From Thalassoglobus sp. JC818 (GTDB lineage Bacteria > Planctomycetota > Planctomycetia > Planctomycetales > Planctomycetaceae): a DNA stretch of 64,000 bases. The position numbers were made by a program, and so were the translations under genes. Positions within the stretch are counted from its first letter, which is position 1, and the number at the start of each line of letters is the position of its first letter. The notes beneath the pieces are model-generated. The model was given only the letters and a program-made list of their open reading frames with translations, was not told the origin of the DNA and searched no databases. The DNA is taken from positions 310,001-374,000 of the forward strand of contig NZ_JBFEFI010000001.1 of assembly GCF_040717535.1 (NCBI RefSeq), given 5' to 3'. This document shows, in pieces, positions 26,809 through 37,012 of this stretch.

Positions 26809-28005
26809 TCACTCTCGGTCATCAGCGATCCCGTTTTCGTTCTTGTCAACGACTCCAGAGAGTGGGTTTCGCAGCACCGCTTGCCAGGCGATTTCGCGAA
26901 AACGTCGGTCAAGAGTTTGGCTGGGAAACTTGCTGTCTTCAAAAATGTCACCGGGAATGTTTTGCGGATTTCGACCGTAGATAGTTGCGTAGAAAACATA
27001 TCCTTCGAGTCGATCGAGACCGGGACCAAGATGTCCCAACTGATCACGCCACAACGAACGTTCCTTATTGCCGACAGCCTTGTGGATGCCATCGATGCCC
27101 GGCAACTTGCCTTCGTCAAAGTACTTCACACACTGAACCATCGCTTCGCACGTCGGCATGATGAAGATTCTGTTGTCGTACTTCTCGTTCAGCTCGTTGA
27201 GGATCTCGGAATAGATTTCGAACTTTTCGTCGCCGAGTTTGGCGATCACTTCAGGAGTCAGTTCCTCTTCAGATTCGGGAACCTTGTTCAGCTGATAGAG
27301 CTGCGGCCAGGCATCAGAGAGATAGAACTTCATGTCCGGATTATATTTCAAGCAGAAGTCGATCCAGCATGAATAATACTGCGGGTGATCGTTGAAGTAG
27401 GGGCCCCACATCATCGCATCCCACTCACCGTTGGAGATCGATGCCAGCAGCTTCGGAGTTGGTTTTCCGTCGAACTCGAAGATTCCGTTTTCCTGCTCCC
27501 ATTTGTATCGCGTGCTACCTGTGATCCCACCGCCCGTGTGAGTCAATAACGGAGGCTGCTTCAAGCCAGCTGCTTCCACAATCGCTGGGAAAGTTTTGTA
27601 CCCGGGAGCCATGAAACTATGCCCAGTGCCGACGATCCGCAGCGACCCGTCCGTCGGCTTTGCGAAACGCACGACAGCCCTGTCATCACCTGTCTGCTTG
27701 GCGTACAGCTTCGCAATTTCATCCGGCGATTTGTAACAAACAGCATGCTCCGGGAAGCATTCTGCCTTCCAACCAGGATCGACTTCGAAGGTCCTCGGAG
27801 CACCACCACCCTTGCCGCGCGAAGACTGCAGCTCTTTAACATAATCCGCCGCTTCGGCAATCGACAACTCTCCATCGCGATTCGCGTCAGCTTCGGGAAA
27901 TCGTTTCAACCATCGCTCAAGTTGCGCCTCGCTGTATTGTCCGTAAGACAAGCGACAGAACGAAAGAGACGCCAAAACGAGAACCGCAGAGACCAGATGC
28001 TTCAT
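26809..28005 (-). CDS. Exported protein with EF-hand and SGNH-hydrolase-like fold
   Basis: A 398-residue exported protein with a signal peptide (AVLVLASLSFCRLSYG). Residues 40-52 form a canonical EF-hand calcium loop (DANRDGELSIAEA), and a second calcium-like sequence (DKNENGIADDRE) ends the protein. Between them, IVGTGHSFMAPGYKTFPAIV resembles block I of SGNH hydrolases with serine in GHS, and WGPYFNDHPQYYSCW plus IFIMPTCEAM follow later. The fold assignment is tentative, because a clear catalytic Asp-His pair could not be placed. It probably acts outside the cell together with the neighbouring sulfatase. The gene is divergent from the large kinase gene. Confidence 0.6.
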   Translation of the reverse strand: MKHLVSAVLVLASLSFCRLSYGQYSEAQLERWLKRFPEADANRDGELSIAEAADYVKELQSSRGKGGGAPRTFEVDPGWKAECFPEHAVCYKSPDEIAKLYAKQTGDDRAVVRFAKPTDGSLRIVGTGHSFMAPGYKTFPAIVEAAGLKQPPLLTHTGGGITGSTRYKWEQENGIFEFDGKPTPKLLASISNGEWDAMMWGPYFNDHPQYYSCWIDFCLKYNPDMKFYLSDAWPQLYQLNKVPESEEELTPEVIAKLGDEKFEIYSEILNELNEKYDNRIFIMPTCEAMVQCVKYFDEGKLPGIDGIHKAVGNKERSLWRDQLGHLGPGLDRLEGYVFYATIYGRNPQNIPGDIFEDSKFPSQTLDRRFREIAWQAVLRNPLSGVVDKNENGIADDRE

Positions 28006-28597
28006 GATTCAAGAATCCCAAAGGTGATGGTTCACAACAGAATGGATTAGCATAAACCAAACAACGGTCCGTGAGAAACCAAAGAGACACGATCCGGATC
28101 ACCTCGCGCGTGTCCCGGTTGGGCCAACTTGGTTTACCAACGGATCTACTCAGTTCGTAGAAACTCATCAATGCGAGTACTTCAACGAACCGACTGTTTG
28201 GCAGGCTAGATACTGGTCGGTCATCAGAATCGCGTCTCAGAAAGTGCACTGTCAATTTTTCGTCGAACCTTCATTGATAAGGTTCCGCCTTCGCAGGTCG
28301 CTGAGGAGAACAACACTACGGTCAACGCAGTCCTTGTCTCAAAGTCTAAAGTACTGCAACAGGCGCGGCTGGTCGGACGAGAACTCTTGGATTGAACGTC
28401 CCACCGATCGCTTCGCAGAGTTCGTACAATTGACCTGTTGTTTTCCTCATTCTCCAACGAGCAATCCAAGCCGCTTGGCAATTCTGTTCTGAATCTGTTC
28501 TTGAGTCGATAGAATGATGCTTGATCGGGGCGCCGATCGGATGCATTACGAATCTATTGAAGTTGATGAATGAGTCCACAACGGGTTGAGGCGGAAC
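28006..28597. other. Long divergent intergenic region, no gene seen
   Basis: About 590 bases between the leftward EF-hand protein gene and the rightward kinase fusion gene. The frames present are short and carry no recognisable domain. The stretch presumably contains two divergent promoters and long 5' leaders. GAGGCGGAAC before ATG 28598 is the likely ribosome site of the kinase gene. No riboswitch-like motif was recognised. Confidence 0.45.
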
Positions 28598-31500
28598 ATG
28601 GGGACGAACCATCCAGACTCAAGCTTCACACACCCTTCAAGACATTTGCTCGCACGATATGCTGAAGGTCGTCTGAATGACGAGATGATGGACTGCATTG
28701 GAAAGCATGTGCTCTCGTGTCAGGACTGCACAAAGACACTTCTCGAATTCAACATCAACCTTGATCAAACACTGGTGACCGTTGAATGCGGTGAGTCGGT
28801 CTTGTACGACGAAAACATCGACCTCTTGGTCAAATTGCCAGGTAATGAACACCTCCCTAAGACCATCGGGCGATATCGAGTCGAAGACCTTCTCGGGCGT
28901 GGCGGATTCGGAGATGTCTATCTGGCTGTCGACGACAAACTGAATCGTCGCGTGGCAATCAAGGTTCCTCATTCCAAGAATGCCATTCTCATCGATCCTG
29001 CGAAAGTTTCGCAAGCTGAAGCGAAAGTGACCGCGAAGTTAGAGCACGCGCAAATTGTTCCGGTCTACGACATTGGAAGTGATCCCGAACACCAGTTTTA
29101 TATCGTGTCGAAATATATCGAAGGGTGTGACCTATCGACATTGGCAAGAGCTGGCATCGAACGTGAGACAGCCCTAAACATTCTCATTTCAATCGCCGAG
29201 GTTTTACAATTCGCTCACGACCGAGGAGTGATTCACCGTGATGTGAAGCCAAGCAACATACTCCTCGATGCTGACGGACAAGTCTACCTGACGGACTTTG
29301 GCCTCGCTCTGCAAGCCGATGTGGCAGAGGAAATTGCAATCGTGGCGGGGACGGCAGCTTACATGTCCCCAGAACAGGCTCGAGGAGAGGGACACCGAGT
29401 CGATGGGCGAAGTGATTTGTTTAGCCTGGCAGTGACAATGTATGAACTGTTAACTCGACAGCGTCCTTTCAAAGGCAAGACGAAGCACGAAATCCTCGAA
29501 CAGACCGCCTACGCGAACCCCATTCCGCTCTGTCAACTTGACGCGACGATCCCCAAACCGCTCGAACGTATCTGTTTGAAGGCTTTGGCGAAGTCAGCCA
29601 CGCAACGCTACAACTCATGTGCTGAATTTGCAGACGAACTCAGAAGTTATCTGGATGAATCAAGTGTTGAATTCGCAACAACCAACGGTGCTCATTCATC
29701 ACTGATTGTTATCCCGAAAGGAGTCAGGTCGTTCGACCGAGACGATGCTGAATTCTTTATGGGTTTACTCCCCGGACCGAAGAACAGGTCGGGGTTCCCC
29801 GAAAGCATCAGCTTCTGGAAGAACGTCTTCGAGTCGAGAGAAGCTGATCATTCAAAGTCTGTATGCCTCTTGTACGGACCAAGCGGATCAGGAAAGAGTT
29901 CCTTCATCAAAGCTGGTGTGCTTCCAACTCTGACGCAGGACGTCTTACCAGTCATTATGGAAGCCTCTCCGGAAGGATTTGAATTGAGGCTTTTGGAGGC
30001 AATCCATGACGCCGTTCCCGAAGTCGCCGACACTCAATCATTAACTGAGGCATGTCGAGCCATTCGTGAACATCATGATGAGTCGGCTCCGAAAATCGTG
30101 TTGGTGCTCGATCAATTCGAGCAATGGCTCTCAGCCCAGTCAGAGTTCGAGAAAGCTGAACTAACGAGTTCCCTCAGGCAATGTGATGGAAGTCGCCTTC
30201 AAGCTGTTCTTGTCGTTCGCGACGAGTTTTGGATGAGTGCGAGCCGATTGATGCAAGCGCTAGACATTGAAATTCACAATCGCAGCAACGCCTCTCTGCT
30301 CGACTTGTTTTCAAAGGAGCACGCACGCCGTGTATTGGCCGGGTTCGGAGCTTACTTTGAATGTTTGCCATCCAACCTGCAGGACCTGACAGCGGAGCAA
30401 CAGCAGTTCTTGAGTGACTCAGTCGACTGGCTCGCTGAAGCAGGACAAGTGGTCCCGATTCAACTTGTCATGTTTGCAGAAATGATGCGACATCGGGAAT
30501 GGAGTTCGGCCGGTCTTGCAGATTCAGGAGGCTTTGAAAATCTGGGAGTGAGTTATCTTGACGAGAAGTTGACCGGGCCCCACGCGCCTCAAGTCTTGAA
30601 AGCAAACACCGCAGCCGTGAGAGTCGTCTTAAAGAAGATGCTGCCAGTCGAGCCGAGTGATTTGAAACAACATGGAGTGACAGAGAGTGAACTTCGTGAC
30701 GCAGTCAATGTCAGCGATACAACACTTCGGGAAATCGTGCGAGCCTTGTCTGAAGATTTGAACTTGATAACTCTCGCTCATGCTTCATCATCGAACATAT
30801 CTCAAAAGAGTTATCAGCTAGGGCACGACGCTCTCGTTCCGTCAGTGAGAGAATGGCTTGCCCGCTATGAACGAACAACGCTTAAAGGACGTTCGTACTT
30901 GCTGCTCTCATCGCTCGCCGAAAGCTGGAAGTCGAATCGTGATGTTCGTCAGTTGCCGACGTTATTAGAGTTCCTGCAGATTCAAAGCGTAACTAAAGCC
31001 TGCAATCGGACGTCGCGTCAGAAGGACTTTCTTTCTCACGCAAGAAAATACTACGGCTTGCGAACAGTCATTGTTCTCGCGGCTTTGATCCTGGCAGTCG
31101 TGGCTGCGATTCAATTCGATCATGCTCGCGAATCAAAACGAATGGTCCTCGCTCTTCAGTCTGCAGGGATTGAACAAGTCCCGCGGCTCATTCGAGACAT
31201 GAATGCTCACTGGAATTGGGTTCAACCACAACTTCTTGCTGTCCACCAAAAAGCTGATGATGGCTCAACCGAACGAATCCATACCAGCCTAGCTCTCTTG
31301 AAACATGACGATCGATATCGGAATGAAGTTTACGACTTCGCAGTCAACAGCCAAACACCTGAAGAAGTTCAGGCAGTTCTTCGTTGCCTGCGAATTGCTG
31401 GAATTGATTCCCCCAAGCAGCTCTGGGAGGTATTACAAGATCCGAATGCGAATGATCCATGCCGCTTGAGGGCAGCTTCAATACTGGCACAAACTAATCC

Positions 31501-32902
31501 AAACGATGATCGTTGGGACACAGTCAATGCGGACATCGTGTACTGGTTAATGCAGGAAAACAGTCTTCAATGGAAGTCGTGGGTCAACCTGCTGACTCCG
31601 ATCGCTGACCATTTGAGCCCACATTTGGCGAGTGAAATCATTCAAACTCACGACCATCGTGTTTGCGAGACACTCGCCGAAGTCTATTCGAATCTCGCGG
31701 ATGGTGAGGACTCTGCGTTTACTCCTCTGGTGGACGTGATCAACGAAGACAGCGAGATCGCGAGTCCTGAACAAGCTTCGCAACGGGCAGCTGCAGTGTT
31801 TGCGCTGGCTGTCGCCAACCGATGGACTCTCGTGTGGCCGAACCTAAAACATGCCCCCGATCCAACGGCGCGAACTGAACTGATCGAGCGCCTCAAGAAC
31901 AGCCAAATCCCGGCAAGACGATTTCTCGACCAACTTCGTAATATTCGTGAACGAGATGCTTCGGTCAAATTTGCATTGGCACTGATTCTGGCGGAGAAAG
32001 CCGACTCGCGTTCGATCGAGCGCGGAGGTGAAGCACTCATCGAAGAAATTTGCGTACTTTACGATAACACGACAGATCAAGGACTTCGCTCCGCACTGGA
32101 ATGGATGGCGAGGCAGGGGGCTTGGAAGTCGCGATTGGAACTCAATCACCGGAGCACCACCACTTCCCCAATAATGGTCACGATTGAAACAGGAGTTCAG
32201 GATGCTGTCGACTACAAATTCTCAGTTGGGGTGTGTGAAATCACCGTTGAGGACTTTCTGAAATTCCGCCCGGACCATGATTTCGATCGGCGTTCAGCAC
32301 CAAATGATCAGTGTCCTGTCAACAACGTTACGTGGTACGACGCTGCAGCCTATTGTAATTGGCTAAGTCAACAAGACGACATTCCGGAGACAGAATGGTG
32401 CTTCAAGCCAAACGCCAATGGAGAATACGCTTCCGGGATGTCGATTCGAGGCAACTACTCGGAGCTTGCCGGGTATCGGTTACCGACAGTCGACGAATGG
32501 TTGGCGACCGCTCGCTCCGGATCAACGACTCAATGGTCCATCGGGAACTCACCAGAGTTTCTAACGGAATGCGCCTGGTTTCTCGACAACTCTGGCTTTC
32601 GCACCCACAGCGTCGCTCAACAACGGCCGAACGACTTTGGAGCGTTCGACATGCACGGGAATGCCTGGGAGTGGACGCTGGGAGAAGCGGAAGAACAACA
32701 AGGAAACCAACGCTCCCTCACGTCTGACTTGAATCAGGATATCATTGTCCGTGACGGTGATATCCGGCGACTTTGCGGAGGCACCTATCTGAATGATGCA
32801 CAGACTTTGCGATTTGAATTCGAAAACTGGAATTCGGTTTCGCACTTCACAGGGGCAGATGGCTTTCGAGTGGCCAGAACCGTAATTGAGAAGAGCAAAT
32901 AG
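28598..32902 (+). CDS. Zinc-finger/Ser-Thr kinase/STAND NTPase/SUMF1-domain fusion protein
   Basis: A 1434-residue signalling protein. Residues 36-46 hold an anti-sigma-type zinc motif (HVLSCQDC). Residues 93-352 are a complete Hanks kinase: LGRGGFGDVY, VAIK with Lys122, HRDVKPSN with Asp215, LTDFG with Asp233, MSPEQ. Residues 375-800 are an nSTAND1-type NTPase, introduced by FDRDDAEFFMGLLPG, with Walker A GPSGSGKSSFIKAG (427-440) and Walker B KIVLVLDQFEQWL near 500. A membrane helix follows at about 825-845 (TVIVLAALILAVVAAI), then helical repeats, and finally a SUMF1 domain from about 1190 (VGVCEITVEDFLKF, CPVNNVTWYDAAAYCNWLS, GYRLPTVDEW, GNAWEWTLG). The SUMF1 domain lacks the CxxxxC active site of formylglycine-generating enzyme (GGTYLNDAQTLRFEF instead), so it is likely a ligand-binding module outside the cell. 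Confidence 0.9.
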   Translation: MGTNHPDSSFTHPSRHLLARYAEGRLNDEMMDCIGKHVLSCQDCTKTLLEFNINLDQTLVTVECGESVLYDENIDLLVKLPGNEHLPKTIGRYRVEDLLGRGGFGDVYLAVDDKLNRRVAIKVPHSKNAILIDPAKVSQAEAKVTAKLEHAQIVPVYDIGSDPEHQFYIVSKYIEGCDLSTLARAGIERETALNILISIAEVLQFAHDRGVIHRDVKPSNILLDADGQVYLTDFGLALQADVAEEIAIVAGTAAYMSPEQARGEGHRVDGRSDLFSLAVTMYELLTRQRPFKGKTKHEILEQTAYANPIPLCQLDATIPKPLERICLKALAKSATQRYNSCAEFADELRSYLDESSVEFATTNGAHSSLIVIPKGVRSFDRDDAEFFMGLLPGPKNRSGFPESISFWKNVFESREADHSKSVCLLYGPSGSGKSSFIKAGVLPTLTQDVLPVIMEASPEGFELRLLEAIHDAVPEVADTQSLTEACRAIREHHDESAPKIVLVLDQFEQWLSAQSEFEKAELTSSLRQCDGSRLQAVLVVRDEFWMSASRLMQALDIEIHNRSNASLLDLFSKEHARRVLAGFGAYFECLPSNLQDLTAEQQQFLSDSVDWLAEAGQVVPIQLVMFAEMMRHREWSSAGLADSGGFENLGVSYLDEKLTGPHAPQVLKANTAAVRVVLKKMLPVEPSDLKQHGVTESELRDAVNVSDTTLREIVRALSEDLNLITLAHASSSNISQKSYQLGHDALVPSVREWLARYERTTLKGRSYLLLSSLAESWKSNRDVRQLPTLLEFLQIQSVTKACNRTSRQKDFLSHARKYYGLRTVIVLAALILAVVAAIQFDHARESKRMVLALQSAGIEQVPRLIRDMNAHWNWVQPQLLAVHQKADDGSTERIHTSLALLKHDDRYRNEVYDFAVNSQTPEEVQAVLRCLRIAGIDSPKQLWEVLQDPNANDPCRLRAASILAQTNPNDDRWDTVNADIVYWLMQENSLQWKSWVNLLTPIADHLSPHLASEIIQTHDHRVCETLAEVYSNLADGEDSAFTPLVDVINEDSEIASPEQASQRAAAVFALAVANRWTLVWPNLKHAPDPTARTELIERLKNSQIPARRFLDQLRNIRERDASVKFALALILAEKADSRSIERGGEALIEEICVLYDNTTDQGLRSALEWMARQGAWKSRLELNHRSTTTSPIMVTIETGVQDAVDYKFSVGVCEITVEDFLKFRPDHDFDRRSAPNDQCPVNNVTWYDAAAYCNWLSQQDDIPETEWCFKPNANGEYASGMSIRGNYSELAGYRLPTVDEWLATARSGSTTQWSIGNSPEFLTECAWFLDNSGFRTHSVAQQRPNDFGAFDMHGNAWEWTLGEAEEQQGNQRSLTSDLNQDIIVRDGDIRRLCGGTYLNDAQTLRFEFENWNSVSHFTGADGFRVARTVIEKSK

Positions 32903-32920
32903 AGGCTCCGCGTGCCTCGA

Positions 32921-34747
32921 TCATTGCGAAAGAATAATTGCTGAATAACGCCCAATGCTCACTTCTCCGCTGTATCTCAACCCATGCATCGGATCAGCGG
33001 ACGCATTGACGACATCGCTGTAATGATTCTCAAAGAGATCGCTGTAGCCGGACCAATCACTGTTGAATCGCACCTTCCAGACTCCCTCGCGAGGGAATCC
33101 GATGCGGTACCATGGGAACGCCTGGTTACTGAAATTGATGACGATCACAACATCATCACCAGCACCGCCGTTGTGCCAACGATGCCAGGCGATCACGTTC
33201 GCATCGTGATTAACGTGAAACAAATTTGTGTGATGGCCTGACAACCCTCGTGTGCAATTCGAGACGTTGCGGCGGAGTTTGATTAGATCACGATACAGCT
33301 GAACGATCCCGGAAAAGTTTCGAACCCTGTTCCAGTCGAGTCGATGCTTTCCGTCAAACTGTTGCCACTCCAGCATTTCCTGACCCTGAAAGATCATCGG
33401 AATTCCGGGACTTGTAAACGTAATCGCCGCCCCTAGTGTTGAACGTTTCTGAGCATACCAGCCGTCAGCTTGGCCGGGATGAATTTGTTCCGGGACGCGT
33501 TGTTTGCCGTGTGGGCGACCATAGGGATCACCGACTTCATCATGCGACTCGGTATAAATCACGCGTTGGAAGGCGTCTCCGCTGTATCGTCGAGTGATCG
33601 CAGCTGCCACGTCATCCATATTTCGATCATGATCGCTCGGAGTAACCATGGCATGCCGCAATTTGTGGTGATATTGATCATCCCACTGACTATCAAAACC
33701 TGCACCGCCGTGTGACGTTGAACGAGTCACAGCAGCGTTTTGTCGCATGTCTTCAGCGATGGTGATTTTCCAGGGCTGACGATGATTCACTTCGTCATTG
33801 ATCCAACGCAGCAAATTCCAACCCCAGCCGCCCAGATTGGTTGGATCATCGAGAGCAACATGGTCCCAGGCATAAACATTTCGAATCCAACAGGTCATGT
33901 CGAAACGCAGGCCATCGACTCGAAAATCTTCGAGCCACATGAGTACATTGTCGCGAATGAACTGTCGAACCTCTGGACGACCATAGTCAGGACGGTTCTT
34001 CGCTCCCCATTCTGTAAAAGCACGCCAGTCATTGTAGAAATAAATCCCACCCATATCGTTCTGATACCAGCCATCGAATTGCCACAACGAGTGGATCAAA
34101 TCGTTGGGACCGAAGTGGTTGTAAACTACATCGAGAAAGACTGCGATGCCGAGCGAGTGTGCGTGATCGATGAATTTCTTTAATGCGTTCGGTCCCCCGT
34201 AGTGGCTTTCAACTGCAAAGATATGCGCTGGGTTGTACCCCCAGGAATGATCACCCGGGAATTCACTGACCGGCATTATTTGAACAGCGTTAATACCGAG
34301 CGATTTTAGATACTCAATCTCACAGCAGAGTTCTTCGAAAATCTCTTCATCCGAAACAGGCTTCCGCAAGAATGTTCCGAGGTGCATTTCGTAAATAACG
34401 AATTGATCCCAGGACGGCATCTGAAAGTCGTTGACCTGCCAGTCGTAGTGCGAATCAACGATGATTCCATTGCCATTCGAGTGGCCAACATCCAGTGCTC
34501 GAGGATCAACTCGCCAGTGATTGAGATCACCGAGGATGTAGCGATACTCATCCCCGACGGCAGCTTCAGCAACATCGGCGGACCAATACCCGTTTCCTTC
34601 AGATGACAGCGGATGTGAACTTGAGTCCCAACCGTTGAACGTCCCGGCAACCCGAACCCACTGTGCATGTGGAGCCCAAACTCGAAAAGCGACTCCATCC
34701 GATGTCACCATCGATCCCAAACCTGAATGTCGCGACGGTGATGGCAT
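32921..34747 (-). CDS. GH13 glycosidase, 1,4-alpha-glucan branching-enzyme-like
   Basis: A 608-residue cytosolic enzyme. Residues 10-100 are a CBM48 beta sandwich (VAFRVWAPHAQWVRVAGTFN). The barrel has all GH13 motifs: DVVYNHFG, DGLRFDMT with nucleophile Asp283, ITIAEDM with acid/base Glu332, and ESHDEVGD with Asp403. The segment GRPHGKQRVPEQIHPG and FQGQEMLEWQQFDG match branching-enzyme-like and related family members that transfer alpha-glucan chains. The exact activity (branching or hydrolysis) is not certain. AGGAG lies seven bases before the ATG. The GMC oxidoreductase gene ends 72 bases upstream on the same strand, so the two are probably one operon acting on an alpha-glucan. Confidence 0.8.
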   Translation of the reverse strand: MPSPSRHSGLGSMVTSDGVAFRVWAPHAQWVRVAGTFNGWDSSSHPLSSEGNGYWSADVAEAAVGDEYRYILGDLNHWRVDPRALDVGHSNGNGIIVDSHYDWQVNDFQMPSWDQFVIYEMHLGTFLRKPVSDEEIFEELCCEIEYLKSLGINAVQIMPVSEFPGDHSWGYNPAHIFAVESHYGGPNALKKFIDHAHSLGIAVFLDVVYNHFGPNDLIHSLWQFDGWYQNDMGGIYFYNDWRAFTEWGAKNRPDYGRPEVRQFIRDNVLMWLEDFRVDGLRFDMTCWIRNVYAWDHVALDDPTNLGGWGWNLLRWINDEVNHRQPWKITIAEDMRQNAAVTRSTSHGGAGFDSQWDDQYHHKLRHAMVTPSDHDRNMDDVAAAITRRYSGDAFQRVIYTESHDEVGDPYGRPHGKQRVPEQIHPGQADGWYAQKRSTLGAAITFTSPGIPMIFQGQEMLEWQQFDGKHRLDWNRVRNFSGIVQLYRDLIKLRRNVSNCTRGLSGHHTNLFHVNHDANVIAWHRWHNGGAGDDVVIVINFSNQAFPWYRIGFPREGVWKVRFNSDWSGYSDLFENHYSDVVNASADPMHGLRYSGEVSIGRYSAIILSQ

Positions 34748-34819
34748 GCAAAACTCCTAATGAGTAGAGACCAAATAGGAACAGGATTCCAGGCGACGCA
34801 CTCTTGAAAGATGTAATGA

Positions 34820-37012
34820 CTACGGCGAGAGATGGTCAGCCAATCGCAATGACAACGCAGCAACTGTCAACGACGGATTCGCTGCCGGGATACTGGCGAA
34901 GACCGAAGCATCACAACAATACAGATTTTCGTACGCAAGAAACGCCAAGTTCTCATCGACGACTCCACGACCGTCTTTCGCCATCCGCAACGTCCCGCCA
35001 GCATGGTGCACGCTACCATTAACACCTTCGTCCCATTGTTTCGGAACCCAGGTTTTGCTGAGGTCGCATTCAGGAACTCCTAACTTCGTCAGTATTTCAT
35101 CACGCACAGGCAACAGACCTTCTTTGTAGCAAGCAGCTGTTTCATTGCGTGCAACTGAGACCTCCGGTTTACGACCAATCCCATTGGATCGCACGAAGTT
35201 CTTGTTGTTGAGCGGACTGTCGAAGATGAACTTAATTTCAACTTTTGAGTCACCGCCCGGATCGACGCGACTCTGCCACAGATTGTCATCCACAAAGCGG
35301 GTGTCCCAGTACCGAGGATTGATCAGCAGTTCAATGTTGTATGGATGAACGCCGGGTGCAGCATCTTTGTGTCGCAGCATCACCTTGGCGTGTCCAGTTG
35401 GATTTCCAATCCAGCCAAATGGACCAGTCTGCGGCAACACATGATCGACTTTGTAGAAATAGGTCGGATGATCCGTAAGTCCTCGGCCGATGCGCTTCTT
35501 CGGGTCATCGAGCTGGCTGTTCAATGCGAGCTTGGCGCTCTCCACAGAACCGCACGCCAACACAATATTCTTCCCTCGATAGTGTCGCTCGACTCCACCA
35601 ACAAGATCCTGGCAGACAACAGCCGTCGCTCTTCCATCAGTGTGTTCAATTCGCGTTGCCAACTGATGCAAATTAATTCTTAGATTGTGGTTCCCGTTGA
35701 GTTCACTGAAGCCAAGTGATTCCAGAAGCAGGTCCGAACTCGAGAATACTCCGTTCGCGCGACGCAGCAGGTTTTGCATGACTCCTTGAGAGTCGATGTT
35801 AGGCTGATGATAGGATCGGGGGAGTTCTTCGACATCGTAGTCGGGAAGTTCTTTGCACAAGTGATCAAGAATACGGCGTTGAAACGCCCCCAGTGTGACA
35901 CCTTTCTTCAGGGTTTGCTCAGCCTGATCGTATCGGGAAGGCTGCGACGATTCTGCTGTCGTGAGTGCCTGCTTGACGGCGTCTGGCCACGGTTCACGAA
36001 ACTCGTAGTCCTGCATCCTCGGGATCAGTCCTGACCAGTATGGAGAGCGACCACCGAGACTGAAGATCGCTCCTTTTTGAAAGTCTGCAGTTCCAGAGCG
36101 ATCAAAATGAACGAGTTCATCCCGTCCCACCAGACTCTGTTCGCCTCGCGGCAATTGATCTTGATGAACCGGCAACCGGACTCCGCCCGCTTCAAGAATC
36201 AACACTCGCTTTCCACGCTCGGAAAGTGCATCGCCTAAAATTCCGCCTGCAATGCCCGATCCGACGATCACTGTGTCGTACTCTTCGTCGTCCTGCCCGC
36301 GTGTCGAGACAATCGACTGTTCGATCGGCCATTCGACTGTACTGAAATTGTCGTACCCGTGACGAAACTGCGATGGCTCTGCGGGAAAACTGACCTTCTT
36401 ATCATCGTAGTTGTAGTACTGCCCGTGATTGATCTCGATCACATCTTCATCCATCGGGATGGAGCGATCGAGAAAGAACTTCGCTTCGAATCCGGGATCA
36501 TAATTCGAGAGATCGAGAAGAAATTTCCAGGTGTCGCCGCGAAAGACTCCATAGACATCGCGACGCCACCCGTCTCGGCTGTTTCGAAGGGTAACGAGAT
36601 GATTTGGCTGCCATTTTTCCGTCTGAAAGGAGAGTTCGTAAGCGAATGAAATGGCTGGCTCATGAAACGTATGCTCGGGTTCCCCACTCTTTATCGAGAT
36701 GTTCCCTCCCGACATCCAGAATGTCTGGTTCAGCACGAACTTCATTTCAAAGTCCGGAGCATTGTCGAAAGTGAAGACCCACCGATCGCCGACAAAACTG
36801 CCGGTTCGATCATCTTTCCAGTCATTGTCGATCGACGAACGAACCGTGATGACAGCCGGCGGTCGATACTTCCCGGTGACGAATTCGACTCGGGTCTGAG
36901 GAGTACGATTCGCCTCCAACTCCTTTGCCGCTTTGACGTCGATGACTTTTCCAGAGAGCCCGCTGTGATACCCGCGACGGACTTCGTCAGCCGTTGAGAA
37001 TTGATTGATCAA
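34820..37012 (-). CDS. GMC-type FAD oxidoreductase with two N-terminal glucan-binding-like repeats
   Basis: A 730-residue protein without a signal peptide. Residues 42-110 and 123-197 are two similar beta-rich repeats (WKDDRTGSFVGDRWVFTFD and GWRRDVYGVFRGDTWKFLLD) with Trp/Asp patterns like starch-binding or CBM-type domains. Residues 246-730 are a GMC oxidoreductase: FAD motif TVIVGSGIAGGILGDAL, VLILEAGG, NIVLACGSVESAKL, and catalytic-loop histidines in NGSVHHAGGTLRM. It ends with ANPSLTVAALSLRLADHL. The family oxidises alcohols and sugars with FAD. The start is a TTG at 37012 preceded by AAGGG, since no ATG lies nearby. Its operon partner is a GH13 enzyme, which suggests oxidation of an alpha-glucan or of a sugar released from it. 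Confidence 0.78.
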   Translation of the reverse strand: MINQFSTADEVRRGYHSGLSGKVIDVKAAKELEANRTPQTRVEFVTGKYRPPAVITVRSSIDNDWKDDRTGSFVGDRWVFTFDNAPDFEMKFVLNQTFWMSGGNISIKSGEPEHTFHEPAISFAYELSFQTEKWQPNHLVTLRNSRDGWRRDVYGVFRGDTWKFLLDLSNYDPGFEAKFFLDRSIPMDEDVIEINHGQYYNYDDKKVSFPAEPSQFRHGYDNFSTVEWPIEQSIVSTRGQDDEEYDTVIVGSGIAGGILGDALSERGKRVLILEAGGVRLPVHQDQLPRGEQSLVGRDELVHFDRSGTADFQKGAIFSLGGRSPYWSGLIPRMQDYEFREPWPDAVKQALTTAESSQPSRYDQAEQTLKKGVTLGAFQRRILDHLCKELPDYDVEELPRSYHQPNIDSQGVMQNLLRRANGVFSSSDLLLESLGFSELNGNHNLRINLHQLATRIEHTDGRATAVVCQDLVGGVERHYRGKNIVLACGSVESAKLALNSQLDDPKKRIGRGLTDHPTYFYKVDHVLPQTGPFGWIGNPTGHAKVMLRHKDAAPGVHPYNIELLINPRYWDTRFVDDNLWQSRVDPGGDSKVEIKFIFDSPLNNKNFVRSNGIGRKPEVSVARNETAACYKEGLLPVRDEILTKLGVPECDLSKTWVPKQWDEGVNGSVHHAGGTLRMAKDGRGVVDENLAFLAYENLYCCDASVFASIPAANPSLTVAALSLRLADHLSP

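Noticed and set aside
32160-32902. SUMF1 domain as the sulfatase-activating formylglycine-generating enzyme
   Set aside because: The active-site cysteine pair expected near the C-terminus is missing. The segment reads GGTYLNDAQTLRFEF.
33740-34183. Plus-strand open frame of 147 codons inside the GH13 gene
   Set aside because: Antisense to the conserved GH13 barrel. No domain or start signal.
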